From Actinomycetota bacterium (GTDB lineage Bacteria; Actinomycetota; Actinomycetes; Streptosporangiales; Streptosporangiaceae): 64,000 bases of DNA. The notes under the pieces are model-generated. The model saw only the letters and a program-made list of their open reading frames with translations, was not told where the DNA came from and did not search any database. Below, in pieces: positions 48,472-57,831 of the stretch. How positions within the stretch are numbered: the stretch's first letter is position 1; every line of letters begins with the position of its first letter. Location: NCBI GenBank assembly GCA_027314515.1, contig DAHVAR010000179.1, forward strand, positions 1 to 64,000, read 5' to 3'. Both the position numbers and the translations under genes were made by a program.

Positions 48472-50166
48472 ATGAATCGCAAAATCGCAGGCAGCGTAGC
48501 TGCGGCTGCGGTCCTCGGACTGGGGATCGCAGCCTGTGGCTCCTCGCCGAGCTCATCCAGCAACAGTTCGGGCAAGCCGCTGTCGATCGTCACGACGGCG
48601 CTCTCACCGATGACCGACAACTTCAACCCGTTCCTGCCAACTTCGACCGGGTACCTGACGCACTCAGTGAACCTGTACGACGAGCCGCTGATGGTGTACA
48701 ACACCCAGAACACCGGCGAGCAGCCGGTGCCCGAGCTGGCCACCGGGGCCGTATGGTCTAACGGCGGCAGGACGCTCACGATCACCACCAGATCAGGCGT
48801 GAAGTGGAGCGACGGCAAGCCGTTTAGCTCAAGCGACGTCGCGTTCACGTTCAACCTGATCAAGAACAACCCAGCGCTGAACGCCAACTGGTCGATCCCG
48901 ATCCCCGCCAGCGTGACCACGACGAATTCCACGACGACCGTGCTGACCTTCGCGCAGCCGGAGCTGGCCAGCGCTTACTACATCTTGCAGACGCCCATCG
49001 TGCCCGAGCACATCTGGCAGAGTGTCTCCAACCCGGTGACCTATCCCGACGCCAACCCCGTTGGCACCGGCCCGTACGTGCTCGACCGCTTCAGCTCGAC
49101 GGGCTACACCATGAAGGTCAACCCTGACTACTACGCCAAGGCCAGCCTGCACGTGCCGGAGCTCAGCTTCCCCGCGTACGCGGGCAACGCCAACCTGCTG
49201 CCGCCTTGCTCAAACGGCACGATCGACTGGTGCGGGATCTCGATCTTCGGTGTCCCGCAGAACTACCTGTCCAAGAGCACTGACAACAAGACCTGGACCG
49301 CATCGGCGCCGTACTTCAGTGACAACAACGTCGTCGGCCTCTGGTTCAACGTCACCAAGGCACCACTGAACGACCCGGCCGTGCGCCAGGCGATCAGTTA
49401 CGCCATCAACCGCCAGCAGCTGTCGACGGACGGCGAGTCCAACAACGAACCGCCCGAGACCAGCACGGCAGGGATGATCCTGCCTGCCCAGAACAGCTTC
49501 CTGCCGTCCTCGCTCGCCGGCAACATCCCGGCGGCCGGCGACCAGTCCAAGGTCAGCTCCATCCTGACCGCCGACGGCTACAAGCAGGCTGGCGGCAAGT
49601 GGGAGAAGAGCGGAAAGCAGATCACGTTCAGCATCTCGGTGCCAGTCGCCTATAGCGACTACTACGCCGACGCGCAGCTGCTCGTGAAGCAACTGAACGC
49701 GGCGGGCTTCAACGCCTCGGTCGATGGCGTTCCGGGTAGCAACGGCGGCACCGTCTGGGCGCAGCAGCTCGGGAGCGGCAACTTCGACACCGCCATCCAC
49801 TGGGGAGCCCAGGGGCTCACCCCGTACTTCACCTACAACAACTGGATGAACTACACGCTGTCGGCACCGATCGGCAAGACCGCTGGCGCCGACTACGGCC
49901 GGTTTAACGACCCGGCGGCACAAGCCGCGCTCAACGCCTACCAGGCCGCCACCACCCCCGCTGAGCTCAGCGCCGCGCTTGCGACGCTGGCGAACATCGA
50001 GTCCACCCAGGTCCCGGTGGCGCCGCTGCTTCAGGGCGCGTCGTGGGCGGAGTTCTCCACTCGCGACTACACCGGCTGGCCCAGCAAGGCCAACCCGTAC
50101 ATGGACCCAGGTCCGAACATCCCGGAGATGCTCGCCGTGATCCAGCAGCTCAAGCCAGTTTCCTGA
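48472..50166 (+). CDS. Opp/Dpp-type ABC substrate-binding lipoprotein (SBP family 5)
   Basis: Lipobox GLGIAACGSS; VKWSDGKPFSSSDVAFTFNL; YVLDRFSSTGYTMKVNPDYY. Confidence 0.9.
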   Translation: MNRKIAGSVAAAAVLGLGIAACGSSPSSSSNSSGKPLSIVTTALSPMTDNFNPFLPTSTGYLTHSVNLYDEPLMVYNTQNTGEQPVPELATGAVWSNGGRTLTITTRSGVKWSDGKPFSSSDVAFTFNLIKNNPALNANWSIPIPASVTTTNSTTTVLTFAQPELASAYYILQTPIVPEHIWQSVSNPVTYPDANPVGTGPYVLDRFSSTGYTMKVNPDYYAKASLHVPELSFPAYAGNANLLPPCSNGTIDWCGISIFGVPQNYLSKSTDNKTWTASAPYFSDNNVVGLWFNVTKAPLNDPAVRQAISYAINRQQLSTDGESNNEPPETSTAGMILPAQNSFLPSSLAGNIPAAGDQSKVSSILTADGYKQAGGKWEKSGKQITFSISVPVAYSDYYADAQLLVKQLNAAGFNASVDGVPGSNGGTVWAQQLGSGNFDTAIHWGAQGLTPYFTYNNWMNYTLSAPIGKTAGADYGRFNDPAAQAALNAYQAATTPAELSAALATLANIESTQVPVAPLLQGASWAEFSTRDYTGWPSKANPYMDPGPNIPEMLAVIQQLKPVS

Positions 50167-50280
50167 GCACTGCCCCGACCACTACGACATCCCTCACGGG
50201 CGCTGCCTGCCCGGCCGGACTCCCGGCCGGGCAGGCGGCCAGCGCCCGGAAATCACGTTCAGCCAGGGACCAGATGCCTC

Positions 50281-52902
50281 ATGACCAGCCAGCCACTGAC
50301 AACCCGCACGTTCGGTGACACCGAGCCTGCCTTCCTGCCACCAACCGCAAGCGGCGCTAGCGAGCGCAGCCTCGTCGCGAGACTGTCACTAGCTGAGAAG
50401 GTACAGCTGCTGACAGGCGCCGACAGCTGGCGAACCTATGCTTGTCCGGCCATCAGGCTGCGCTCCATGGTCACCTCGGACGGCCCAGCGGGCGTGCGGG
50501 GCACCACGAAGGACGAGCGCAAGCCGTCGGCATGCCTGCCCTGCCCGTCTGCCCTCGGCGCGACCTGGGATCAAGAGCTCGTCTACCGGCTGGCAGCAGC
50601 ACTCGGCGCCGAGGCCCGGAGCAAGGGTGTAGACGTGCTGCTGGCGCCAACAGTAAACCTGTTGCGCTCCCCTCTCGGCGGCCGCGGTTTCGAGTTCTTC
50701 GGCGAAGATCCCGTGCTCACGGCGGTGCTGGCGGCGAGTTACGTGCGCGGCGTCCAGTCCGCCGGCGTGGCGGCTACCGTCAAGCACTTCGTGGCGAATG
50801 ACACCGAGACCGGGCGACGAACATATGACGTCCGGATCAGCGAGAGCGTGCTGCGAGAGCTCTACCTCATGCCGTTCGAGGCATGCGTGCGCGAGGCTGG
50901 TGCCTGGCTCGTGATGGCCGCCTATAACAAGGTGAACGGCACTGGGATGACCGAGAGCGTCCGCCTGTTGCGCGACGTGCTCAAGAAAGAGTGGGGCTTC
51001 GACGGAGTCGTTACCTCGGACTGGGACGCCGCCCGCAGCACGCAGGCGACCGCGCTCGCGACACTTGACCTATCGATGCCCGGACCGGACGGGCCCTGGG
51101 GCGAACTGCTGCTCCGCGCGGTCGCCGACGGATCCATCAGCGAGGACGTGATCGACGACAAGGTGGTCAGGCTCCTCCGGCTGGCCCGCCGGGTCGGCGC
51201 GCTTGGTGGCCCGGACGACGGGCTGGCCGACGGGCTGGCCGCCAAGGTATCGTCCGGCTACGGCCCGGCCGCGGCGGCCGCCGCGGTCGCCGCGCCAGCC
51301 GGCGACAGCCACGCTGCCCCCGCGCTCGTCGATGACGGCCTGCTGCGGGAGGCCGCCGCGGCGTCCTTCGTGCTGCTGCGCAATCGTGATAACGCTCTGC
51401 CCCTCGACGTCAGCGCAGTGGCCAGCGTGGCCATCATCGGCCCCAATGCGCTCTATCCAGTCATCCAGGGCGGCGGCAGCGCCGGCGTGATTCCGGTGTC
51501 CGTAGCGGTCCCGGCCGAGGCCATCGGCGCCGCACTGGCCGGGCAGGCCGCTGTTCGCACGGCCGCCGGCTGCCGGACCTGGCACTCGGTGCCGGAGCCA
51601 CCGGCTGGCTCGCTGCACGACCCGGTCACCGGAGAGCCAGGTGTCCGGCTGGAATTCATCGACCGGGACGGGTCGATCATCGCCGGCGAGCACCGGTCGT
51701 CGACGAACCTGGCCTGGTGGGATGGTGTCCCGAAGGGCATCGGCTGGGGCGAGCCAGGCCTGATTGCGCTGACAGCTACATTCCGGGCCAGCACGCCGGG
51801 AAACTATATGTTCGGCGCTGCCGGAGTCGGCGGGCTGCAACTGGTCGCGGACGGGGTTACTGTCATCGACGGCGAGACTGACGTCCCTGGCGATCCGGTC
51901 GAGGCCATGACCAGGCCGGGCGAGCTGCGGGCGGCGCTCTGGCTGGAGGCCGGGTCACAGACACGGCTGCGGCTGGAGTTCAGGCCAGCCGCGGACGGAG
52001 CCGGCCCGCTCGCCGTCCGGCTCGGCATAGTCCCGGTGGCCGACGACGACAACTTGCTGGCGGCGGCCGTGGCGGCCGCCAAGTCAGCCGACGTCGCGAT
52101 CGTCGTCGTTGGCTCCGCGGAACTGACCGAGAGCGAAGGCTTCGACCGGTCGACGCTCGCGTTGCCTGGCCGTCAGGACGAGCTCATCAGCCGGGTCACG
52201 GCAGTCAACAGCAACACGGTAGTCGTGGTGAACTCCGGGACTCCGGTTCTGATGCCGTGGGCCGCGGAGGCGGCAGCGGTCCTGCTCGCCTGGCTGCCCG
52301 GACAGGCCTTTGGCGCGGCGCTGGCAGATGTGCTGCTCGGACGCACCGAACCTGGCGGCAGGCTACCGGTGACCCTTCCGGCCGCGGAGTCGGACAGCCC
52401 GGTGCTGCACGCGGTCCCCGCCGCCGATGGCACGCTCAGCTATTCGGAAGGGCCGCTGATCGGCTACCGCGGGTACGACGCCGCGGGCGTCGCGCCGGGA
52501 TACCCGTTCGGCTACGGCCTGGGCTACACGGCGTGGAGCTACGAGTCGATCACCTGCGCCCGGGAGCTGGCCGCAGGCGAGGACCTCCAGGTCACCGTGA
52601 CCATTGCCAACACCGGCACCCGGCCCGGTAAGGAAGTGGTGCAGGCTTACCTGGCTGCGCCACCCGCGCCTGCCGCGCCTGCAAGGTCCCGCTGGCCGGT
52701 ACGGGTGCTGGCCGGGTTTGCCGTGACACGAGCCGCTCCCGGTGAGTCGGTCCAGGTTCGCCTGACGATTCCGGCCAGGCTCTTCGCCAGGTACAGTGAG
52801 GAGCTGGCTACCTGGATGACGCCGGAGTGCGAGTACACCGTCCATATCGGCAGGTCCTCGCGGGACCTGTTGCTCGCTGCCACTGTGCAGGTCGGCGCCT
52901 GA
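50281..52902 (+). CDS. Glycoside hydrolase family 3 (beta-glucosidase-like) with PA14-like insert
   Basis: RSPLGGRGFEFFGEDPVL; TVKHFVANDTE; GVVTSDWDA nucleophile region; PA14-like segment about 51620-51960; fibronectin-like C-terminus. Confidence 0.92.
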   Translation: MTSQPLTTRTFGDTEPAFLPPTASGASERSLVARLSLAEKVQLLTGADSWRTYACPAIRLRSMVTSDGPAGVRGTTKDERKPSACLPCPSALGATWDQELVYRLAAALGAEARSKGVDVLLAPTVNLLRSPLGGRGFEFFGEDPVLTAVLAASYVRGVQSAGVAATVKHFVANDTETGRRTYDVRISESVLRELYLMPFEACVREAGAWLVMAAYNKVNGTGMTESVRLLRDVLKKEWGFDGVVTSDWDAARSTQATALATLDLSMPGPDGPWGELLLRAVADGSISEDVIDDKVVRLLRLARRVGALGGPDDGLADGLAAKVSSGYGPAAAAAAVAAPAGDSHAAPALVDDGLLREAAAASFVLLRNRDNALPLDVSAVASVAIIGPNALYPVIQGGGSAGVIPVSVAVPAEAIGAALAGQAAVRTAAGCRTWHSVPEPPAGSLHDPVTGEPGVRLEFIDRDGSIIAGEHRSSTNLAWWDGVPKGIGWGEPGLIALTATFRASTPGNYMFGAAGVGGLQLVADGVTVIDGETDVPGDPVEAMTRPGELRAALWLEAGSQTRLRLEFRPAADGAGPLAVRLGIVPVADDDNLLAAAVAAAKSADVAIVVVGSAELTESEGFDRSTLALPGRQDELISRVTAVNSNTVVVVNSGTPVLMPWAAEAAAVLLAWLPGQAFGAALADVLLGRTEPGGRLPVTLPAAESDSPVLHAVPAADGTLSYSEGPLIGYRGYDAAGVAPGYPFGYGLGYTAWSYESITCARELAAGEDLQVTVTIANTGTRPGKEVVQAYLAAPPAPAAPARSRWPVRVLAGFAVTRAAPGESVQVRLTIPARLFARYSEELATWMTPECEYTVHIGRSSRDLLLAATVQVGA

Positions 52903-52974
52903 TCATTGGCAGTCCGCGAACTCCGGGAACAGCTCCGCGGTGCGGAGCACGCCAGGCTCGGGGCAAGGCCGCAA

Positions 52975-54174
52975 CTAGGCCCCGATGATCCCTGAGATCA
53001 CGTGCTCGGCGATGGCCAGGCTCGCCGTCGCGGCCGGGGACGGGGCATTGCGGACAAGGATCACGCGGCCTTCGGACTGCAGCACGAAGTCGTCTTCCAG
53101 GCTGCCGTCGCGGCGCACCGCCTGGGCGCGGACTCCCGACTTCGACCGGACCAGGTCGTCGAGCCTGAGGTCGGGCAGGTATGCCCTGGCCCTGGCCAGG
53201 TAACGGCGCTTGGACAGCGAGCCGGCGATTTCGCTGATGCCACTGCGCCAGTGCCGCCGGGCGAGTTGCCAGGTGCCCGGCCACCAGGCAAGCGGCGCGA
53301 GCTCGCGCACGCTGACGTTCGTCCACCGGTAGCCCTCGAGCGCGAGCGCCAGGACCGCGTTCGGTCCGACATGCACGGTGTCGTCGACGTGCCGGGTCAG
53401 ATGCACGCCAAGGAACGGGTAGCGCGGGTCGGGCACCGGGTAGACCATTCCGCGGACCCGTTGCCGGGCGTCCGGCTGCAGCTCGTAGTACTCACCGCGG
53501 AACGGGACGATGCGCAGGTCGCCGGGCCGGCCCAGGCTCGCGGCGAAGTGATCGCCGTTAAGCCCGGCGCAGACGATCAGGTAATCGAAGTCCCGGGCTC
53601 CGGCGGCCGAGCTCACCCGCACCGCGGACGCGTTCTCGCGCACGCCGGTTACGCGCGTGCTCAGCAGCACCTCGCCGCCGGACGACTGCACCGCACGGGC
53701 GAGTTCCTCGCACAGCGCGACGTAGTCGACTGCCGCCGTATACGGCGAGTGCACCGCTGCCAGGCCGCGGACGTGCGGCTCAATCTCGGCGATCTCCGCC
53801 TGGCCGAGGCGGCGGATGCCGGGCACCCGGTTGAGCGCGGCGCGGCGCTCGATCTCGGCGAGACCGGGCAATTCCTGCTCTGCGACAGCCACGATCAGCT
53901 TGCCGAGCTCGCGGAACCGGACGCCGTGCTGCTGGCAGAACTCGCGGATCTGCCCGGCGCCGCGGCGGCACAGCGACGCCTTGAGACTGCCCGGCGGGTA
54001 GTACACACCCGCGTGCACTACCCCGCTGTTGTGGCCGCTTTGATGCGCGGCCACCCGGCCCTCCTTCTCCAGGACCGTTACCGCGACCCCGGGGAAGCGG
54101 ATGGTCAGCTCCCGTGCGATCGCAAGGCCCAGGATCCCGGCGCCGACAACTCCCACCGACTTAAGCGACCTCAC
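52975..54174 (-). CDS. lhgO: FAD-dependent L-2-hydroxyglutarate oxidase
   Basis: VVGAGILGLAIARELTIRFPGVAVTVLEKEGRVAAHQSGHNSGVVHAGVYYPPGSLKA. Confidence 0.9.
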   Translation of the reverse strand: MRSLKSVGVVGAGILGLAIARELTIRFPGVAVTVLEKEGRVAAHQSGHNSGVVHAGVYYPPGSLKASLCRRGAGQIREFCQQHGVRFRELGKLIVAVAEQELPGLAEIERRAALNRVPGIRRLGQAEIAEIEPHVRGLAAVHSPYTAAVDYVALCEELARAVQSSGGEVLLSTRVTGVRENASAVRVSSAAGARDFDYLIVCAGLNGDHFAASLGRPGDLRIVPFRGEYYELQPDARQRVRGMVYPVPDPRYPFLGVHLTRHVDDTVHVGPNAVLALALEGYRWTNVSVRELAPLAWWPGTWQLARRHWRSGISEIAGSLSKRRYLARARAYLPDLRLDDLVRSKSGVRAQAVRRDGSLEDDFVLQSEGRVILVRNAPSPAATASLAIAEHVISGIIGA

Positions 54175-54371
54175 ATCCGTGAGCCTGGTAGATGGCGGTG
54201 CTCAACGCAATCCCGGCTGTGCCGCCAGCAACTGACGCGGGCCCGGCAACGGCCCCTGGCGGCACTTGTTACTCGATACGGCCCTCAGCGGCGGCCTTAT
54301 CGACCCATATGCCAGGTTCCCGGCGACCAGATCGGATGCTATGTGCAGGAGTCGCCTGTCTGGACGCCCGA

Positions 54372-55832
54372 TCAGCCGACGGCCAACGCGCGCGCGCGCC
54401 GACGGCCGGCACCTAATCCGCGGCCAGCACTCGTGCGGTTCGTCCCGCCCGGCCAGTGCCTGTTCGCCGACCCGGTCCCCTCTTCCGAGCGGAGGCTGGT
54501 AACGGTCCGGAGGCTGGTAGCCGATCGCCGTCCGGGTGCCATGCCAGCGCGGTTGCCGCCTCCGCGGTTGCCGCGCCAGTGGCTCGCGCCCCAGTGGCTC
54601 GCGCCCCCGCGGCTCACGCCCCCGCGGCTCACGCCCCCGCGGCTCACGCCCCCGCGGCTCACGCCCCAGGCGGGCCTGAGGCGACGGGCGAGCATGGCGG
54701 CTTCCTGATCCCGCAGCCGCGGGAACCGGGTACGCCTGACCACACTCGGCGCCTCGCCGGGCCCCGGTCGTGCGTTGGCGCTATCCGCGCCCCCGCGCGC
54801 AGTAGCCGGGCCACCTCGAGCGGCAGCCAGGCCCCCGCGCGCAGTAGCCAGGCCACCTCGCGCAGTAGCCAGGCCACCTCGAGCGGCAGCAGGACCACTG
54901 TGAGCGGCAGCCCACGCGAGGTCAGCCTCGGCTGTCCCGCTTGCCAGTGCCGGGGCGGCGCCGCGGCGGCGCTCGCTGCGAACAACCTGGTAGCTGCTCA
55001 GTCCGATGCCAGCGACGATGGCGAGGCCACCGGCGACCTGAACTGGTCCAATCGGATCGGCGAAGAAGGCCGCCCCGAGGACGGCGCCCACCAGCGGCTC
55101 GATGTTCAGGAAAGCACCGGCCACGTCGGCGGCGACCTTGCTCTGGCCGAGGGCGAACAGCGCTGTCGGGCCCACGGTGCCGGCCAGCACCAGGGCGGCA
55201 GCCGCAAGCAGTGCCGTTGGGCTCGCCGGTCCGGTCAGGTGATGCTCCGCGATCAGGGCTACCGGGAGGACCATTACCGCCGCGGACAGCAACTGCAGCC
55301 CGGTCACCGCGAGGGGATCGCGCCCGCGCAGCAGCCTGGCCTGCGAGACGGTGAAACCGGCCGATACCAGTTGCGCGGCTAGCACCAGTCCGTCGCCGCC
55401 GAGAGTCGATCCCGAACCCTGGCCGCCGGCGATGAACGCGACGCCTACGAGTGACAGGCCGAAGCCAGCCCAGGCAAGAGGTCGCGCCACGCTGTGCCGC
55501 AGCATGGCTGCGAGGACCGCGACGAGCACCGGAGTGGCACCTATCAGCAGCGCCGCATGCGTCACACTGGTGCGCTCGATGCCCAGGTTCTGCAGGAGTA
55601 CCGATCCGCCGTAACCGAGGCCGCCGCTGATCAGGATCGCCGGGCTGCACGCCGCCCGCAGCCGGGACCGGTTCGCCGCCATCAAGATGGCGGCCGCGAA
55701 AGCGAACCTGGCGAACGCCAGCCAGGCGGGCGGCAGCCAGCCGAGGGCAACCTTCGAGAGCGGCACCGTAGTGCCCCACAGGACGCCGGCGGCTATCAGA
55801 GCCGGGAATATCAGGCGACGGTTGTAGGTCAT
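54372..55832 (-). CDS. EamA/DMT-family transporter with long basic repeat-rich C-terminal tail
   Basis: Two EamA halves, about 290 aa; then about 190 aa Gly/Arg/Ala-rich tail (ARGGLAT, GVSRG repeats). Confidence 0.8.
   Translation of the reverse strand: MTYNRRLIFPALIAAGVLWGTTVPLSKVALGWLPPAWLAFARFAFAAAILMAANRSRLRAACSPAILISGGLGYGGSVLLQNLGIERTSVTHAALLIGATPVLVAVLAAMLRHSVARPLAWAGFGLSLVGVAFIAGGQGSGSTLGGDGLVLAAQLVSAGFTVSQARLLRGRDPLAVTGLQLLSAAVMVLPVALIAEHHLTGPASPTALLAAAALVLAGTVGPTALFALGQSKVAADVAGAFLNIEPLVGAVLGAAFFADPIGPVQVAGGLAIVAGIGLSSYQVVRSERRRGAAPALASGTAEADLAWAAAHSGPAAARGGLATARGGLATARGGLAAARGGPATARGGADSANARPGPGEAPSVVRRTRFPRLRDQEAAMLARRLRPAWGVSRGGVSRGGVSRGGVSRGGASHWGASHWRGNRGGGNRAGMAPGRRSATSLRTVTSLRSEEGTGSANRHWPGGTNRTSAGRGLGAGRRRARALAVG
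54576..54665. repeat. Six 15-bp in-frame repeats in EamA tail (GVSRG/GASHW)
   Basis: CCCGCGGCTCACGCC units, read directly. Confidence 0.9.
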
Positions 55833-55833
55833 G

Positions 55834-55876
55834 ATCCAGAATCACCCGGCAGCCCACTCAATTCGGGATTCTGGAT
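55834..55876. promoter_or_regulatory. Perfect 10-bp inverted repeat ATCCAGAATC-N23-GATTCTGGAT in divergent intergenic region
   Basis: Read directly; between the EamA start (55832) and Lrp/AsnC start (55902). Confidence 0.65.
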
Positions 55877-55901
55877 AGATAACGAGATATTATTTGGGGT
55901 T

Positions 55902-56384
55902 ATGACTGTTCTACTTGATGAAATTGATCTGCAGCTGCTCTCGGAGCTGCAGGCAGACGCGGACCGAACTAACGTCGAGCTGTCCAGGATGGTGGGACTG
56001 TCGCCGGCCGCTACCTTGAACCGGGTTCGCCGCCTGAAGGCGTCGGGAGTGATCAAGGTCATCAGTGCGCGGCTGGACGCGACCGCGGTCGGGTTCCCGC
56101 TGCAGATGTACGTCGGTGCCACACTCGGCCGGCACGACCCGCGATCGACCCGCGTGTTCGAGGACCAGGTCAGGGCCCTGCCGCAGATCATCGCGGCGGA
56201 CAATGTCACTGGCGAGATGGACTACCTGCTGACGGTAGTGGCCCGGAACGTGGCCGAATTGCAGCAACTGCTAGCCACGCTCGCGGCGCGCGGTGGTCAG
56301 CGGCTGGTGACCTACCTGCGGCTGGAGGAGATCAAGCCGCCGTCCCGGCTTCCGCTGCTGCCAGGTACGCCGGTCTCCGGCTGA
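55902..56384 (+). CDS. Lrp/AsnC family transcriptional regulator
   Basis: LDEIDLQLLSELQADADRTNVELSRMVGLSPAATLNRVRRLKASGVI; start ATG 55902 (ORF track 55494). Confidence 0.95.
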   Translation: MTVLLDEIDLQLLSELQADADRTNVELSRMVGLSPAATLNRVRRLKASGVIKVISARLDATAVGFPLQMYVGATLGRHDPRSTRVFEDQVRALPQIIAADNVTGEMDYLLTVVARNVAELQQLLATLAARGGQRLVTYLRLEEIKPPSRLPLLPGTPVSG

Positions 56385-56395
56385 GACCGCCGCTA

Positions 56396-56422
56396 CCCCA
56401 GGCGCCCCAGGCGCCCCAGGCG
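56396..56422. repeat. Three 9-bp tandem repeats CCCCAGGCG
   Basis: Read directly, intergenic. Confidence 0.85.
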
Positions 56423-56478
56423 CCACGGGCGCCCGGTCGGCGCGCTACGAAGGCGCACCTAGTTAACGCCGGACGCGG

Positions 56479-57399
56479 TTAATGCACCGGCGGCGGCACG
56501 CCGTGCGCGCTCGCCGCCAGCGAGTCGTCCCACCGGCAGACTGAGCACGCATGCGTAAACACCGACCGGACGAATTCCAGAGCCGTTGCGTGCGGATCGC
56601 TACTGGCGCGTGCCTCGTCCTGGTTCAGGATGTACTCGCCCAGAGCGCTGTCCCAGTACGCGGCAGCCGGCCGGATCGGCCCATCGCTGAAGCCCGGCGG
56701 GGCAGGGTGCGCGTAGGCGTAGAACGCGGCGACCGGGTGCCGAGGATCTCCTGGCCACCAGCCGACGGCGACCTCCTGGGCATCCATCGCGTTGCGCATG
56801 ATGAAGTCGGCCGACGGCGGCTCGGCTGGCTGGCCGGAGAACAGGCTGACTGCCAGATCGAACGATCCCCACCACGCATTGACCGGAGTTGACCGGCCCC
56901 GGTAAGGCGCGCGGAACTCCGTCAGCACGCTGGCAGCCCGGCCGGCTGCGGCAAAGTAGGCCGCCACCTGATCGCGGTCATAGGTCGCGTGCTCGTCGTC
57001 GGCATCAAGCGGGACGCTCCATGGCACCTCCTGTGGCGCTGGGTCAATGTGCACGTCCCCCGCCAGCCTGCGAACGCCAGCCAGCAAATCGCGGGCGACG
57101 TCGCCAACGGGCCGGTCTGGCGTCAGCGGCACGCGCTCGACCCCGCCGTCGCTGTGCTCAGCGACCGCCTCGTGGGCGTGCAGATCCAGCAGGACCACAA
57201 AGCGCCCGGAACCGTCCGGGGCGGGCAGTGGAAAGGTCTCCCACCCTCGGGCGGTCAGCCTGAGCGCCGCATGCTGCAACTGCGGCTCTGGCGGCGCAAG
57301 CGCGACGGCGAATTTGCCGAGTACCTGAGTATGCGCGTGCAATGTGTCGCAGGTCGCGGCCCACTGCTCATAGGAAGCGGCCGGCCAGGCATCAGTCAT
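56479..57399 (-). CDS. DUF5996 family protein
   Basis: WAATCDTLHAHTQVLGKFAVALAPPEPQLQHAALRLTARGWETFPLP matches the family pattern as remembered. Confidence 0.7.
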   Translation of the reverse strand: MTDAWPAASYEQWAATCDTLHAHTQVLGKFAVALAPPEPQLQHAALRLTARGWETFPLPAPDGSGRFVVLLDLHAHEAVAEHSDGGVERVPLTPDRPVGDVARDLLAGVRRLAGDVHIDPAPQEVPWSVPLDADDEHATYDRDQVAAYFAAAGRAASVLTEFRAPYRGRSTPVNAWWGSFDLAVSLFSGQPAEPPSADFIMRNAMDAQEVAVGWWPGDPRHPVAAFYAYAHPAPPGFSDGPIRPAAAYWDSALGEYILNQDEARASSDPHATALEFVRSVFTHACSVCRWDDSLAASAHGVPPPVH

Positions 57400-57772
57400 A
57401 ACTGCAACCTAGTTCGTCGTCTCCCGGCGCTCTCGGGCGACCCGCGTGAGCCGCCGTCGGCGACCGGGCGCTGCAGCGAACCAAGGCGTACAAGCCTGCG
57501 GGAACGCTGATTGCGAAGCGAGCGCTTTGAGCCGTCGCCGTGGTGCCGGCACAGCAGAAGTACCGGTCCTGTGGCTTGAGCGATCAGCCTGGTCGGCCGA
57601 AAGCCCAACAAACTTCGCGTAGGGCCAATCGCTGCGGGCGGTCAGCGACCAGGTTTTCCCGCCGCTAGCCAGTGAGACGCACGCCGTAGCCGGACCTATG
57701 TGCCACTGATGGCCTCGGCAGCGTCGGTGCACACGAAGCGCCCTTGCGTGGTTACGGAGCGGATCCGCTCGC

Positions 57773-57803
57773 TTGACATATTGTGCGCTGCGCTTGATAT
57801 AGT
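57773..57803 (+). promoter_or_regulatory. Candidate promoter TTGACA-N19-TATAGT
   Basis: Unusually AT-rich for the locus; about 28 nt upstream of ATG 57832; AGGAGG RBS between. Confidence 0.5.
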
Positions 57804-57831
57804 ATGCACATGACCTTAAGAGGAGGCCGTC

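Noticed and set aside
53002-54708. 568-aa plus-strand ORF
   Set aside because: Antisense to lhgO, which has clear FAD-oxidase motifs; no domain in the plus-strand translation.
54576-54905. Regular repeats considered as CRISPR
   Set aside because: Units are contiguous 15/21-bp tandem repeats without unique spacers and translate in frame.
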